Positions 15,651-26,937 of a stretch of DNA of 64,000 nt are shown here, in pieces. The notes beneath the pieces are model-generated. The model was not told where the DNA came from, made no database searches, and saw only the letters and a program-made list of their open reading frames with translations. Position 1 is the stretch's first letter; the number at the start of each line of letters is the position of its first letter. The DNA lies in NCBI RefSeq assembly GCF_015704865.1, contig NZ_JADQTO010000005.1:418691-482690 (forward strand), written 5' to 3'. Made by a program: the position numbers and the translations under genes. This stretch comes from Actinoplanes aureus. Lineage in GTDB: Bacteria > Actinomycetota > Actinomycetes > Mycobacteriales > Micromonosporaceae.

Positions 15651-16798
15651 GAATTCGTTACGTCCTGCACAACGCGTACGGGGTCGGTGGCACGATCCGT
15701 ACGGTCTTCAATCAGGCCAACGCGCTGTGCGCCACACACGACGTCGAGATCGCTAGCGTGTTCCGGTCGGCTCAGGCCCCCGCGCTGCCACTCGACCCAC
15801 GGGTGCGGCTGATCTCATTGACCGATCTCCGCGACGACGGCAAGCCGCGGACCGGCAGTGCCCGGCTCGCGCGCAAGACGCGGCGCTTCCGCAACCCGTT
15901 GCCGCACGGCCGGGACTTCCGGTACCGGCGGTGGGATCCGCTCGTCGATCTCAAGGTGATCCGCTACTTCCGGGCGCAGCACGACGCGGTGCTGGTGACC
16001 ACGCGGCCGGCGCTCAACCTGATGTCGGCCTGGTTCGCGCCCCGGCGGCTGACCCGGATCGGCCAGGACCACATGAACTTCAGCAGCTACAAGCCACGGC
16101 TGCAGGCCGCGATCGTCCGCGCCTATCCGCGGCTGGACGCCGTGACCGTGCTGACGCGCGCCGACTTCGCCGCGTACCACCGGGTGTTCGGCGACTCCGT
16201 GCATCTGGTGCGCATCCCGAACGGCATTCCGCCCGGCAAGGACATCACCGGCGAGCGCGGCCGGATCGTGGTGGCCGCCGGCCGGCTCACCCGGCAGAAG
16301 GGTTTCGACCTGCTCATCGAGGCGTTCGAGCAGGTCCACGCCAAGCACCCGGACTGGCGGCTGAACATCTTCGGCGAGGGCCGGTGGCGGCCGAAGCTGA
16401 CCGCCCAGATCGAGGAACGCGGCCTCGGCGGCGTGGTGGCCATGCCCGGGCTCACCCGGAATCTGGAGGGTGAGCTGGCCAAGGCGTCGATCTTCGTGCT
16501 CAGCTCGCGCCGGGAGGGCCTGCCGATGGTGCTGCTCGAGGCGATGAGCGCCGGACTGCCTGCGGTGTCGTTCGACTGCCCGACCGGCCCGGCCGAGGTG
16601 GTGCGGGACGGCGTCAACGGGGTGCTCGTTCCCGCCGAGGACGTGGCCGGCCTGGCCGCCGGGATGTCCCACCTCATCGAGAACCCCAGCGAGCGCGAAC
16701 GGATGGGGGTCGCTGCCCGGGCGACCGGCGCGAAATACCAGATGCCGGTCATCGCCGCCGAATGGGAGGAGCTGCTGGCCGAGCTGACCAGCCGCTGA
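15647..16798 (+). CDS. GT4-family glycosyltransferase
   Basis: The product is 383 residues with two Rossmann-like halves. N-terminal: HNAYGVGGTIRTVFNQANAL. C-terminal: VAAGRLTRQKGFDLLIEAF, GEGRWR, and the donor-site signature SRREGLPMVLLEAMSAGLP with the E-x7-E motif. It would transfer a sugar from a nucleotide donor to an envelope glycan or natural product. The GTG start overlaps the symporter stop. It ends 46 bases before a convergent mannosyltransferase-like gene. Confidence 0.88.
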   Translation: MRIRYVLHNAYGVGGTIRTVFNQANALCATHDVEIASVFRSAQAPALPLDPRVRLISLTDLRDDGKPRTGSARLARKTRRFRNPLPHGRDFRYRRWDPLVDLKVIRYFRAQHDAVLVTTRPALNLMSAWFAPRRLTRIGQDHMNFSSYKPRLQAAIVRAYPRLDAVTVLTRADFAAYHRVFGDSVHLVRIPNGIPPGKDITGERGRIVVAAGRLTRQKGFDLLIEAFEQVHAKHPDWRLNIFGEGRWRPKLTAQIEERGLGGVVAMPGLTRNLEGELAKASIFVLSSRREGLPMVLLEAMSAGLPAVSFDCPTGPAEVVRDGVNGVLVPAEDVAGLAAGMSHLIENPSERERMGVAARATGAKYQMPVIAAEWEELLAELTSR

Positions 16799-16801
16799 AC
16801 C

Positions 16802-16862
16802 GGTCAGATCGCCTGGCCATCGGGTGAGATCGCCTGGCCATCGGTCAGATCGCCTGGCCGGA
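16802..16862. repeat. Three tandem copies of a 20-21 bp unit at a gene end
   Basis: The unit GGT(C/G)AGATCGCCTGGCC recurs at 16802, 16823 and 16843. The third copy holds the stop codon of the minus-strand gene, and the first two sit beyond it. Each copy carries its own in-frame-style TGA/TCA, so the duplication repeats the C-terminal Gly-Gln-Ala-Ile codons outside the ORF. It looks like a local slippage duplication. Confidence 0.8.
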
Positions 16863-18101
16863 GATGAACGGCAGCCAGCCGGCGTACCAGCCGGAGAGCA
16901 GGGCGAGCGGGCCGAGCACGATGGCGGCGTCCCGGTTCGATGCGCGTGCCAGCGCGATGGCGGGCACCAGCAGCACCGGGAAGGCGGGCAGCAGGTGCCG
17001 GCCCATCATCGAGATGTGCGCGTGCGAGCCGGCCGCCAGGACCAGGGTCGCGGCGGCGAACACGGTCAGCTGCCACGGCCCGCGGCGGGCCAGCAGGGCG
17101 AACAGGATGATGAACCCGCCCAGGAACAGCACGGACAGCAGCCGGATCGGCTTGCTGGAGTCCTCCTCGCCGACGCCGATCATGATGTCGGTGACGACCT
17201 TCCAGGTGGACTCGCCGTAGTCCCACCACGCGCCGAAGGTGTTGCTGTGCACGTCGAAGTACTGCGAGACGCCGCCGAGCTTGGCCGAGGCGTAGGCGAG
17301 GTAGGCGAGCAGGCCGGCCGGGGCGAGCAGCATCGCGGCGTACGGCCGCCAGCCGCCCCGCCGGGAGAACGCGGCGACCAGCGCGGCCAGGCCGACCGTG
17401 CCGATCAGCGCGGCGGCCGTCGGCCGGCTCAGGCCGCTCACCCCGGCGAGCAGGCCGGCGATCAGCCAGCGTTCTTTGAGAAGCGAGTACAGCGTCCAGG
17501 CGGAGAGCGCGGTGAACAGCGACTCGGTGAACGCGCCGTTCTGGGTCATGGCCGCGGGGGCCAGGGCCCAGACGGCGGCCAGCATGACGCCGGTGCGGTG
17601 GCTGTGCACGTGCCGGCCGATCGCGTACAGGCCCCAGGCGGCGGCGACGGCCGAGATGAAGGAGACGATCAGGCACGCCGTGATCGGGGAGATGAACGGC
17701 AGGTACGTCAGCGGGCGGGCCAGCCACGGGTAGAGCGGGAAGAACATCAGGCGCAGCTGGTACGGCACGCCGTCGGCGTCGACCGCGCCGACCGGTCCGC
17801 CGAGGCCGCTGCCGGCGATCTTCGCGTACCACCGCGCGTCCCAGGAGACCAGGGCGTCCATGAACGAGGTGAACTGGCGCCACTGGTTGATCGAGCCGTC
17901 CGGGTAGACCCACTTGCCGGGGTCCCGGGTGTGTGCGTGCGCGGCCAGGGCGTACATCACCTGGAGGCTGAGCGCGCGCAGGAACAGGTACAGGCCGATC
18001 GCGGGCGCCGCGTGGCGCGCCGCGATCCGGAGCCGCTCGAGCGGCCCGCCGGAATCGGTCCGGTCTGGGATGCCGTCCGCCTCTTCGTCCGGGCGGCTCA
18101 A
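16845..18101 (-). CDS. PIG-V-like membrane mannosyltransferase
   Basis: About 418 residues with roughly nine membrane helices. The first lumenal loop has the acidic motif WDARWYAKIA, followed by FFPLYPWLARPL, features of PIG-V/GT-C type transferases that use polyprenyl-phosphate sugars. It may add mannose to a cell-envelope lipid or glycan, in line with the convergent GT4 gene. The start is unclear: I give TTG at 18101, which yields a natural N-terminus; a GTG at 18170 right after the MFS stop is the alternative and would add 23 residues. Confidence 0.78.
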   Translation of the reverse strand: MSRPDEEADGIPDRTDSGGPLERLRIAARHAAPAIGLYLFLRALSLQVMYALAAHAHTRDPGKWVYPDGSINQWRQFTSFMDALVSWDARWYAKIAGSGLGGPVGAVDADGVPYQLRLMFFPLYPWLARPLTYLPFISPITACLIVSFISAVAAAWGLYAIGRHVHSHRTGVMLAAVWALAPAAMTQNGAFTESLFTALSAWTLYSLLKERWLIAGLLAGVSGLSRPTAAALIGTVGLAALVAAFSRRGGWRPYAAMLLAPAGLLAYLAYASAKLGGVSQYFDVHSNTFGAWWDYGESTWKVVTDIMIGVGEEDSSKPIRLLSVLFLGGFIILFALLARRGPWQLTVFAAATLVLAAGSHAHISMMGRHLLPAFPVLLVPAIALARASNRDAAIVLGPLALLSGWYAGWLPFISGQAI

Positions 18102-18171
18102 GACGACGTGGGAAATGAGGGTGCGCCTTTCCTGAACCGGTACCTGGTGACCGGGTCCGCTGCGCGGCACC

Positions 18172-19722
18172 CTATCGCATCGGCCCGGTCGCTGACTGCG
18201 CCATCGCTTCCTCGGTGTCCAGGACCGCCGGTACGCCACGCAGCGCCACCAGCGCCGCCACCGCCAGTACGCCGACCAGGACCGCGCAGCTGATCACCAT
18301 GACGTGCAGGCCGTCGATGAACGCCCAGCGGGCCGCCTGGGCGAGCGCACCGGCCAGGTCGCCGGGCAGTTGCGCCGCCACGTGCAGTGCGGTGCCCAGC
18401 GACTCCCGGACCGGTGCCTCGGCCTCGGCCGGCAGGCCCGGCGGCAGCTCGAGGTGCTCGCGATACGTCCGGTTGAGCACGCTGCCGAGCACACCCATGC
18501 CGACCGCCCCGCCGATTTCCGTCGCCGTCTCCGAGATGGCCGACGCCGCACCGGCCCGTTCCCGCGGCACGCTCGCCAGCACCGTGTCGCTGACCGTGGC
18601 GAAGCTGACCCCGATACCCAGACCGAACACCAGCATCGCGGGCAGCAGGGTGGCGTAGCCGGTGTCCCGGCCGATCAGCGTGTAGAGGGCGAAGCCCACC
18701 GCGGACAGCCCGAGCCCGCCGGAGACCACCGCGGCCCGGCCGATCCGGTGTACCAGCGTGCCGGCGAGGAAGCCGCCGGCCATCCCGGCCATGCCACCGG
18801 GCAGCCCGGCCAGCCCGGCCTTGACCGGCGACCAGCCGAGGACCAGTTGCAGGTACTGGCTGAGGATCAGCGACAGGGCGAGGTTGGCGAACATGCTCAC
18901 CGTGGTGGCGGCGATCGAGGCGGAGAACGCCCGGTTGCGGAACAGGCGCAGGTCGATCAGCGGGTCGGCGAGCCTGGTCTGGCGTACGCCGAAGACCGTC
19001 AGCGCCAGCGCGCCGAGCGCCACGGCGGTGAGCACGCCGGTCTGCCCGAAGCCGCCGTGGAAGCCCTCCTTGATCGCGTAGATGACCGACACGATGCCGA
19101 CGATGGACAGCAGCGCGCTGAGCACGTCGAGACGGCCCGGCCGCGGGTTGCGCGACTCCGGGATCACCAGCGTGCCGGCGATCACGATGGCGATCACCAC
19201 CGGCACGTTGATCAGGAAGACCGAGCCCCACCAGAAGAACTCCAGCAGGGTGCCGCCGACGATCGGGCCGAGCGCGAACCCGCCCGCGGTGACACCACCC
19301 CAGACGCCGACGGCGCTGGTGCGCTCCCGGGCGTCGGTGAAGACGTTGCGGATGATCGACAGGGTGGACGGCATGATGGTGGCACCCGCCACGCCCAGCA
19401 GCGCCCGCGCGGCGATCAGCAGCTCCGGGGTGGGCGCGTACGCGGTCACGACCGAGGCCAGCCCGAACGCCACCGAGCCGATCAGCAGCAGCCGTTTGCG
19501 GCCGATCCGGTCGCCGAGGTTGCCCATCAGCACGAGCAGGCCGCCGAGGGTGAACCCGTAGATGTCGGCGATCCAGAGGATCTGGTTGCCGGTCGGGTTC
19601 AGGTCGGCGACCAGCTTCGGGATCGCCAGGTGCAGCACGGTCAGGTCGATGGACAGCAACAGCGAGGCGGCGCACAGGATGGCCAGGGTGGCCCAGCGGC
19701 GCCGCGAACTGATCTCGGTCAT
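18172..19722 (-). CDS. MFS drug exporter, 14-TM DHA2 (EmrB/QacA) family
   Basis: The product is 516 residues with 14 membrane helices. Signature elements: SIDLTVLHLAIPKL in helix 1, the GNLGDRIGRKR loop between helices 2 and 3, and motif C-like glycines in helix 5 (GVTAGGFALGPIVGG). Proton-driven export of drugs or secondary metabolites is the family role. It follows the SARP/AfsR-like regulator on the same strand by 30 bases, so that regulator may control it, and it precedes the mannosyltransferase gene. Confidence 0.92.
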   Translation of the reverse strand: MTEISSRRRWATLAILCAASLLLSIDLTVLHLAIPKLVADLNPTGNQILWIADIYGFTLGGLLVLMGNLGDRIGRKRLLLIGSVAFGLASVVTAYAPTPELLIAARALLGVAGATIMPSTLSIIRNVFTDARERTSAVGVWGGVTAGGFALGPIVGGTLLEFFWWGSVFLINVPVVIAIVIAGTLVIPESRNPRPGRLDVLSALLSIVGIVSVIYAIKEGFHGGFGQTGVLTAVALGALALTVFGVRQTRLADPLIDLRLFRNRAFSASIAATTVSMFANLALSLILSQYLQLVLGWSPVKAGLAGLPGGMAGMAGGFLAGTLVHRIGRAAVVSGGLGLSAVGFALYTLIGRDTGYATLLPAMLVFGLGIGVSFATVSDTVLASVPRERAGAASAISETATEIGGAVGMGVLGSVLNRTYREHLELPPGLPAEAEAPVRESLGTALHVAAQLPGDLAGALAQAARWAFIDGLHVMVISCAVLVGVLAVAALVALRGVPAVLDTEEAMAQSATGPMR

Positions 19723-19752
19723 GCCGGCAGGGTCCCGGCGGGCGCTGACCGG

Positions 19753-22700
19753 TCACTGACCGGACGCTGACGTATCCACACCCGCCTCGGTCAGCGCCTC
19801 GCCGACCGGCATCGCGCGGCCCCGCCCGTACGCGTCCTGGTAAGCCTCCGCGCCCAGCGCCGCGCGCGCCTCGGCCGCGGACCCGGGCCACGTCCGGCTG
19901 GCCGGCCACCGACCAGCCGCGCACGGCGGCGGCCGCGCCCAGCAGCAGCGCCGCCCGCCCGGCGGCACCGTCGAGCAACGCCGCACCGGCCAGACCCTCG
20001 ATCCCGCACGCCACCGCCGGCCGATGCTGCCAGCGCAGACCCAGACCGGCGGCGCGCAGATGCCAGGCGCGGGCGGCGTCGGCGTCGCCGGACGCCTCGG
20101 CGAGGCGGCCCAGCGTCACCAGGATCTGGCCGCGGGTCTCCTCGGCGCTGAACCAGCCGGCCGGGCAGACGGCCAGGGCCTGCTCGGCCCGCCGATGGGC
20201 GTGCGTGAGGTCGCCGCGCAGCCGCTCGACCTCGGCCAGGACCCACAGCGAGTACCCGAGCGTGATCGGCGCGCCGGCGCGCCGGGCGAGGACCGTGGCC
20301 CGCTCCGCGTCGGCGTACGCGTCGTCCAGCCGGTCGCCGGTGCCGTGACTCTGGTGGATGCGGGTCAGGACGCGCTGACTGAGCAGGTCGGCCATGTCGT
20401 TGCCGGTGCCCAGCTCCTCGGCCAGCGCGATGGCCTCGTCGAAGCAGGACCGTGCCGCCGTCCAGTCGCCGCGCCAGCCGAGCAGCTTGCCGCGTTCGGA
20501 GAGGGCCACCGTCATGCCCCACCGGTCGCCGATCGAGCGGAAACTGTCGACGGCCGCCCGCATCCCGGCCTCGGCGGTGCCGGCGTCGCCGCCGTAGAAG
20601 GCGGCGAACCCCTCACCCATGCGGAGCAGAGCGACCAGCCAGGGGTCCGGCTCGGCGAGAGCGGCGCCGATGGAGTCCTGGCTGATCCGCTCGCCACCGC
20701 CGATGCCGGTCATCATCGACCACGTCACCATGAGGAACGGGTACTTCGGCGCGGCGTGCGCCTGGATCACCAGCGGCTCGAGCTCGGCGAGCAGCCGTGC
20801 GCGCCGCCGGCCGTCCAGGTCGCCGAGTGTCGCGGTGGCGAGCGTGACCGCGTACTCCTCGGTCAGGCCGTCCGGCGGCGTCCAGCCGGCCGCCTCCAGC
20901 ACCTCGAGGCAGAGCAGCGAGCCGGCGCCGCCCCACCCGCGCATGCCCCAGTAGGTGGCCAGCGGCGCGGCCAGCCGCAGCGCCCGGGCCGGATCGTGGC
21001 GGGTGGCCCAGCGCAGGGCGTCCACGACGTTGTCGTGCTCGCCGTCGAGCCGCTTCAGCCAGGCCACCTGATCGGCGCCTCGCAGCCGGGGCTCGGCCGC
21101 CGCGGCCAGCTCGATCAGGTAGTCGACGTGGGCCCGCCGGACCGTCTCCTCCTCACCGGCCGCCGCCAGCTGCTCGGCGCCGAAGGCGCGCACGGTCTCC
21201 AGCATCCGGAACCGCGCGCCGGCCTCGACCAGCGACTTGTCCACCAGCGCGGCGAGCACGTCCTCCAGATCGTCCACCCGGCAGACCCGGTGCGCGGCGT
21301 CCAGCGTGGCGCCGCCGGCGAACACGGTCAGGCGGCGGGCCAGCATCCGCTCGCCGGCGTCGAGCAGGTCCCAGCTCCACTCGACCACGGCCCGCAACGT
21401 GCGATGCCGCGCGGGCGCGGTGCGGCTGCCCCGCGATAGCAACCGGAACCGGTCGGTCAGCCGGTCGGCGACCTCCCGCGCGTCGAACACCCGGATCCTG
21501 GCCGCGGCCAGCTCGATCGCGAGCGGCAGGCCGTCGAGGGCCCGGCAGATGCGTACCACCGCGTCGACGTTGCCGGCGTCGACGGTGAAGCCGGGACGCA
21601 CCGCGGCGGCTCGCTCGGCGAACAGGCGTACCGCCGCGTATTCCAGTGGCGCCGCCGGGCGTTCCTCCGGCGGCGGCAGGGCCAGCGACGGCACCGGGCA
21701 CAGCGTCTCGCCGGTGACGCCGAGCGCCTCGCGGCTGGTGGCCAGCACCCGTACCGCCGGGCACCGGGCGAGCAGCCGGGCGGCGAAGTCGGCGACCGCG
21801 TCCACCAGGTGCTCGCAGTTGTCGAGCACGAGCAGCATCGGCCGGTCGGCGAGGGCCAGCGCGAGCCGGTCCAGCGGGTCGGGCGCCGGCCGGCCGGCGT
21901 CGGCGGAGAGCAGACCGGTGTCGCGCAGGCCCACCGCGGCCAGCACGGCGTGTGCCACGTCGGCGCGGTCGGTCAGCGGGGTCAGCTCGACGAAGCCCAC
22001 CTCACCGGTACGGCGGCGCACGCCCTCCACCGCCAGGCGCGTCTTGCCGGCGCCGCCCGGCCCGATCAGCGTGACCAGCCGCGCCTCGGCGAGCTGCTTC
22101 TCCAGCCGCCGTAACTCGGCGTCGCGCCCGACGAAGGTGGTCAGCTGCGCGGGCACGCCGGTGACCGGACGCGGGCCGGCTGATCCATCCGTGCCGCGCA
22201 GCACCGCCAGGTGGACGGCGGCCAGCGCGGGCGACGGGTCGGCGCCTAGCTCGTCGGCGAGCGTACGGCGCGCGTCCTCAAACGCGGCAAGGGCCTCCGC
22301 CTGCCGCCCACCGGCGTGCAGTGCCCGGATGAGCAGACCCCGGAGCCGTTCCCGCAGCGGATGCCGGGCCACCAGACCGGACAGTTCGGCGACCGCGTCG
22401 GCGTGCCCGCCGAGTGTCAGGCGGGCGTCGATCCGGTCCTCGGTCGCGGCCAGGTGCAGCTCCTCCAGCCGGGCCGCCGCGGCCACGGCCGATTCCAGGT
22501 CGGACAGAGCCGGGCCGCGCCACAGGTGCAGCGCCTCGTCGAGCAGCCGGGCAGCGGCGGCCGGATCGCCGCCGGCGAGTTCGCGGCGACCGGCCGCGGC
22601 CAGCCGCTCGAACCGATGCGCGTCCACGTCGTCCGGTGCGATGTCCAGGCGGTAGCCGGCCGGCAGGGAGGCGAGGATGGCGTCGTCCGGTCGCAGGGCC

Positions 22701-22915
22701 TGCCGCAGCCGGGAGACCTGTGCCTGCAACGCGTTCGCCGCGCCGGCCGGTGGCCGGTCGCCGTAGACGTCGTCCACCAGGTGCTGGGCCGGCACCACCC
22801 GGCCCGGGTCGAGCAGCAGCCGGGCCAGCAGGGCGCGCTGCCGGGGGCCGCCCAGGCTCACCGGCCGCCCGTCGTCGCGGACGGCCGTCGTCGGGCCCAG
22901 GATGCCGAATCGCAC
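19753..22915 (-). CDS. SARP/AfsR-like BTAD-NB-ARC regulator with a C-terminal frameshift
   Basis: Order: Trans_reg_C winged helix (about 1-90), BTAD domain (about 95-240), P-loop ATPase with GPGGAGKT and LLVLDNCEHL (about 285-560), then helical TPR-like repeats. The reading frame stays convincing to SVAGQPDVARV near 19880, but the expected ending (AEARAALGAEAYQDAYGRG ... SASGQ-stop at 19753) continues in another frame. One extra or missing base around 19868-19885 explains this; the 3163-base span is one base off a multiple of three. Unshifted, the frame would run 1.6 kb through the MFS gene. I chose GTG 22915 (MRFGILGP, the family start); GTG 22930 is possible. It is either a sequencing error or a recent mutation. 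Confidence 0.85.
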
Positions 22916-22939
22916 GCCTTGGATTATCACCGGGCGTGG

Positions 22940-25225
22940 TCAGGGAACCGGTACCGCGCTCGCCCCGATCAGTGACGCGTCGATGTGGTCGGCCGGTGCC
23001 GGCCGGGCGAAGTGGAAGCCCTGGGCGTAGCGGTAGCCGAGGACGTGCAGCCGGTCGGCCTGGTCCTGGGTCTCGACGCCCTCGGCGACGGCGCTGAGGC
23101 CGAGGGTGTCCGCGATCCCGCTGAGCGAGGCGGCGATCGCCTCCTGCTGCGGGCCGCCGTTGAGCTCGTCGATGAACGACTTGTCGACCTTGAGCGTGGT
23201 GACCGGGCAGGTGCGCAGCAGGGTCAGCGACGAGTGGCCGGTGCCGAAGTCGTCGAGGGCGATGCCGGCACCGAGCTCACGCAGCGCGTGCACGGTGGCC
23301 AGGGCGGGCCCGCCGCCGAACACGGCGGTCTCGGTGATCTCCAGGGTAAGTTGCCGCGGCGTGAGCCCGTGGCGGTGCAGCGTCGCCGCGACGAGGCCGG
23401 GCAGCTCCGGGTCGAGCAGCTGCCGTGCGGAGACGTTGATGCTGACGCGGGGCGCGGCGGAGCCGTGCCGCCGTTGCCAGCCGGCGGCGTCGGCGCAGGC
23501 CGTGTCGAGGATCCACGCACCCAGGTCGAGGATGAGGCCGGTCTGTTCGGCGACCGGGATGAACTCGGCCGGCGACACCGGCGCCCGGCCGGCGGGATGC
23601 CAGCGCACCAGGGCCTCGACGGCCCGGATGGCGCCGTGCGGCAACTCGACGATCGGCTGGTAGACCAGGTGGAACTCGCCGTTGTCGAGGCCGCTGCGCA
23701 GTGCCGCGGCGAGATCGGCGTGGTGCTGGGCGCTGGCGTCGAGTGCCGGCGTGTGCGGCAGGTAGCGGTTGGCGCCGATGCGCTGGGCGGCCTGCAGGGC
23801 GAGTTCGGCACGGCGCAGCAGATCCGCGGCGGTGTCGTCGCCGCCCACGGCGATGCCGACGGTGACGGTGACCAGCAGGTCGCGGTCGTTGATCGACAGC
23901 GGGGCCTGGAAGGCCCGCAGCAGCGCCTCGGCCAGCCGGGCGTCGCCGGCCAGCGGATGATCGCCGGGCAGCAGGATGCCGAACTCGTCACCGGTCAGGC
24001 GGGCGACGAGCGCCGTGCCGCCGGCGGTGTGCGCGATCCGGTCGGCCGCCGCACGCAGGACGGCGTCGCCGGCCTCGTCGCCGAGCCGGTCGTTGAGCGC
24101 CGCGAAGTCGTCCAGGTCGCAGACGGCCACGGTGACGCCCGTGCCACCCTGCTGGAGCGCGCCGGTGAAGTACCGCCGGTTCGGCAGCCGGGTGAGATCG
24201 TCGTAGCGGGCCTGGTCCGCCAGGCGTTCCATCAGCATGGCGTTGTCGGACAGCGCCGCGTGCTGGCGCACGACGACGAGCAGGATCAGCACCACCGCTC
24301 CGGCGGCGAGCCGGGCCGGCAGGTAACCGGTGCCCATGGTCACGCTCAGCAGCATGGTCGCGGTCACCCCGACCGCGACGTACGAGATCCGGCTGCCACC
24401 GCTGGCCGAGGCGGCGCCGGGGTGTTCCGGGCGGGTTCCGGCAGCCGCCGGGAGGACGTTGGCCCGCGTCTGAACATGAGCGGCGAGAGCCAGCAGCAGT
24501 CCGAACGGAGGCAGTACCAGCACGGTGCCGTTCAGATGCGGCCACGGCTGCACGGCCGGTGCGAGCAGCAGCGACGCGGGACCGAGCAGGCCGACCGGGC
24601 TGAGCATCCACAGCGCCCGCCCGTACACCTGACCGGTGCCGCTCATACCCACCTTGACCACGGCCACGACCGCCGCGCACGCGGTGGCCAGCACGATGAC
24701 CCGCAGCGCCGCGGCGAGCGCGCCCTCCGACACCGGCACCGGCATGACCGACAGCACCTGGACCATCACCAGGGCGGCCGCGACCCCGACGATGGCGACA
24801 TCCAGCCACAGCGCGACGGTGGCGCGCCAGCTGCGCTGCCGGCCGGGCAGCCGCAGCAGCGCCACCACGGCGAGGCCGACCGCGGCCAGGTACAGCAGGC
24901 CGGTCAGCGGGCTCATCGCCACGAGCTGGCCGGCGCCGTGCACGGTGTCGACGGCCTGGCTGGCCGTTCCGGCGGCCAGCAGCGCCGCGGCGCCGCCGAG
25001 ACGCACCCAGAAGAGCCGGCCGGCACCCACTCCGGTGGCCGCGGCCAGCGCACAGCCGGCCACCGACGTGGCCACGGTACCCACCGCCGCCGGCCACAAC
25101 GCCCAGGCCGGGACGGCGACCACCAGGCCGAGGACCCCGATCAGTACGGCGGCCAGCGCCCACCCGCCGGCGACCGCGACGAGCACTCCCGCCGTACGGG
25201 CCGGCCGGGACAGCAGACCCGTCAT
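22940..25225 (-). CDS. Membrane-bound GGDEF-EAL c-di-GMP protein
   Basis: The product is 761 residues with about ten membrane helices (1-320), a GGDEF domain (about 330-490) and an EAL domain (about 510-755). The GGDEF signature is altered to TGDEF and no RxxD inhibitory site precedes it. The EAL catalytic motifs look intact: [27 protein letters not shown] and AEGVET. It is therefore more likely a phosphodiesterase, perhaps with the GGDEF as a GTP sensor. Its ATG overlaps the stop of the upstream chemoreceptor-like gene (ATGA). Confidence 0.9.
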   Translation of the reverse strand: MTGLLSRPARTAGVLVAVAGGWALAAVLIGVLGLVVAVPAWALWPAAVGTVATSVAGCALAAATGVGAGRLFWVRLGGAAALLAAGTASQAVDTVHGAGQLVAMSPLTGLLYLAAVGLAVVALLRLPGRQRSWRATVALWLDVAIVGVAAALVMVQVLSVMPVPVSEGALAAALRVIVLATACAAVVAVVKVGMSGTGQVYGRALWMLSPVGLLGPASLLLAPAVQPWPHLNGTVLVLPPFGLLLALAAHVQTRANVLPAAAGTRPEHPGAASASGGSRISYVAVGVTATMLLSVTMGTGYLPARLAAGAVVLILLVVVRQHAALSDNAMLMERLADQARYDDLTRLPNRRYFTGALQQGGTGVTVAVCDLDDFAALNDRLGDEAGDAVLRAAADRIAHTAGGTALVARLTGDEFGILLPGDHPLAGDARLAEALLRAFQAPLSINDRDLLVTVTVGIAVGGDDTAADLLRRAELALQAAQRIGANRYLPHTPALDASAQHHADLAAALRSGLDNGEFHLVYQPIVELPHGAIRAVEALVRWHPAGRAPVSPAEFIPVAEQTGLILDLGAWILDTACADAAGWQRRHGSAAPRVSINVSARQLLDPELPGLVAATLHRHGLTPRQLTLEITETAVFGGGPALATVHALRELGAGIALDDFGTGHSSLTLLRTCPVTTLKVDKSFIDELNGGPQQEAIAASLSGIADTLGLSAVAEGVETQDQADRLHVLGYRYAQGFHFARPAPADHIDASLIGASAVPVP

Positions 25226-26937
25226 CGGGATGCCGTAGTCGTCGCGGCCAGCTCGCCGAGGCGCTCGATAGCCGCCGACACCTCGTCGTTGAGGGCGGTC
25301 AGCGTGCCGGCCTGCTCGGCCGTCATAGTCTGGGCCTCCGCGGTGGTCCGGTCGATGTCGGTGATCGCCGCGGTCATCGTCTCCATGATCGCGACCACGG
25401 CCTCGATGTGCGCGTTGAGCTCCTCGAGGGTGGTGCTGATCGTCTCGGTGGACTCGGCGGTGGTCGAGGCGAGGGACTTGACCTCGTCGGCGACCACGGC
25501 GAACCCGACACCGGCCTCGCCGGCACGGGCGGCCTCGATGGTGGCGTTCAGGGCGAGCAGGTTGGTCTGCTTGGCCAGCCCACCGATGAACTGGGCCACC
25601 TCGCCGACCTTGCGCAGGCTGGTGTGCAGGGTGCCGACCGCGTCACCGGCCGTGGCGTTGCTGGAGAGCAGCCGGCCGGCGGCCGCGCGTACGTCCTCGA
25701 CCTGCCGCTCGATGCGTGCCGCCGACGAGCCGACCGTGCCGGCCCGCTCGGAGACGCCGCCCAGCTGGCCGCTCACCATCGTCGACGTGCTGGTCACCAG
25801 CTCCCGGGCGGTCTCCTGGGCCTGCCGCTGGGCGGCGGTCTGCTCCTCGTGCGCCGCCCGCAGCTCGCGCTGCCGCTGTTCCTGTTCGGTGCGCAGCTGC
25901 TCCTCGTTCGCGCTGATCTTGTCGAGCATGGTGTCGACGGCCTTGCCGAGCGCCGCGATGTCGTCGTCGCCGGTCGCGTTGATCCGCAGGGTGTGGTCAC
26001 CCGACGCGATGATCTGCTCGGTGGTGTGCCGCAACGGGCGGACCCGGTTGCGCAGCGCCCGCCGGGTGGACCACCGCATCAGCAGGACCAGCAGCACGGT
26101 GGCGGCCGCCATCAGGGCGAACAGGCGCTGTGCGGTGCTGGTCGCCGCCTGGTACATCGGCCGGGGCTGCACGGCCTCCAGGGTCAGCGTCGCGCCGTCG
26201 ACGGTGGCGATGCTGACGTCGACCGCGATCCGGTCCGCGTCGAGTACCGCGGTGTGCACGCTCATCGCGCCGGTGAGGCTGGTCAGCGCCGGCTGGGCGG
26301 TGGCGTCCGGGCGGGTTCCGGTGACGGCGGTGATGCTCAGTCCGAGGTCGGCGCCGAGCTTACCGAGACGCTCCGCGGAGAGCTGCTTGAGCAGGATCAG
26401 TCCGCCGGACGGGTCGCCCTCGCCGCTGCTCGGGAACGCGCCGAGGCCGCAGAACAGGTATCCGCCGCCGGTCGCCAGCACACCGCAGACCGGGGTGCCG
26501 GCCGGTGCGCCGGCGTCGTACAGCCGCTTGAGCAGGGCGGGGTCGGTCAGCTCGGCCGGCGGCGCGGTGAACTCGTCGCCGCCGGCGGTCAGGCCACCGA
26601 CCCGCAGCGCGCCGTCCGGGCCGACACCGAGGATGCCGTCCAGGTCGTTGTCCTCGTGCTGGCTGGCCGGCGGGAAGTCCTCGGCGAACGCGTCCCGGTC
26701 GCCGCGGGCCACGTCGAGGTGGCTGTTGTCCCAGATGCTGTTGGTGACGCCGAACACGCTGAGTAGCCGGGCCTGTCCGTCCAGGCCGATCCGGATCCGG
26801 TCGGCGTCCTGCGCCACCTGCCGGGCCTCGAGTTCGTCGAACGCGCCGGTGGCCACCTGGCGCAGCAGCAGGAAGCCGAGAGCGCAGGCGAGGAGCGCCC
26901 CGATGATCGGCCACAGCCGCCGTATTGCCAGTCGCAT
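25222..26937 (-). CDS. CHASE4-domain methyl-accepting chemotaxis-like receptor
   Basis: The product is 571 residues. An N-terminal helix (10-27), an extracellular CHASE4-like sensor (about 30-265, including [10 protein letters not shown]), a second helix (about 270-290), HAMP, then a signalling coiled coil whose hairpin tip [20 protein letters not shown] is the MCP core. Classical receptors signal to CheA/CheW; no che genes are in this window. The stop is coupled to the GGDEF-EAL gene, suggesting one sensory input for c-di-GMP turnover. It is divergent from the MEDS gene pair. Confidence 0.9.
   Translation of the reverse strand: MRLAIRRLWPIIGALLACALGFLLLRQVATGAFDELEARQVAQDADRIRIGLDGQARLLSVFGVTNSIWDNSHLDVARGDRDAFAEDFPPASQHEDNDLDGILGVGPDGALRVGGLTAGGDEFTAPPAELTDPALLKRLYDAGAPAGTPVCGVLATGGGYLFCGLGAFPSSGEGDPSGGLILLKQLSAERLGKLGADLGLSITAVTGTRPDATAQPALTSLTGAMSVHTAVLDADRIAVDVSIATVDGATLTLEAVQPRPMYQAATSTAQRLFALMAAATVLLVLLMRWSTRRALRNRVRPLRHTTEQIIASGDHTLRINATGDDDIAALGKAVDTMLDKISANEEQLRTEQEQRQRELRAAHEEQTAAQRQAQETARELVTSTSTMVSGQLGGVSERAGTVGSSAARIERQVEDVRAAAGRLLSSNATAGDAVGTLHTSLRKVGEVAQFIGGLAKQTNLLALNATIEAARAGEAGVGFAVVADEVKSLASTTAESTETISTTLEELNAHIEAVVAIMETMTAAITDIDRTTAEAQTMTAEQAGTLTALNDEVSAAIERLGELAATTTASR

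Noticed and set aside
18098..22930. A single 1610-codon protein joining the SARP/AfsR-type regulator to further sequence
   Set aside because: The last third overlaps the well-supported MFS gene on the same strand in another frame and reads as low-complexity Arg/Gly/Pro. The normal family ending exists in a neighbouring frame, so a frameshift is the better explanation.
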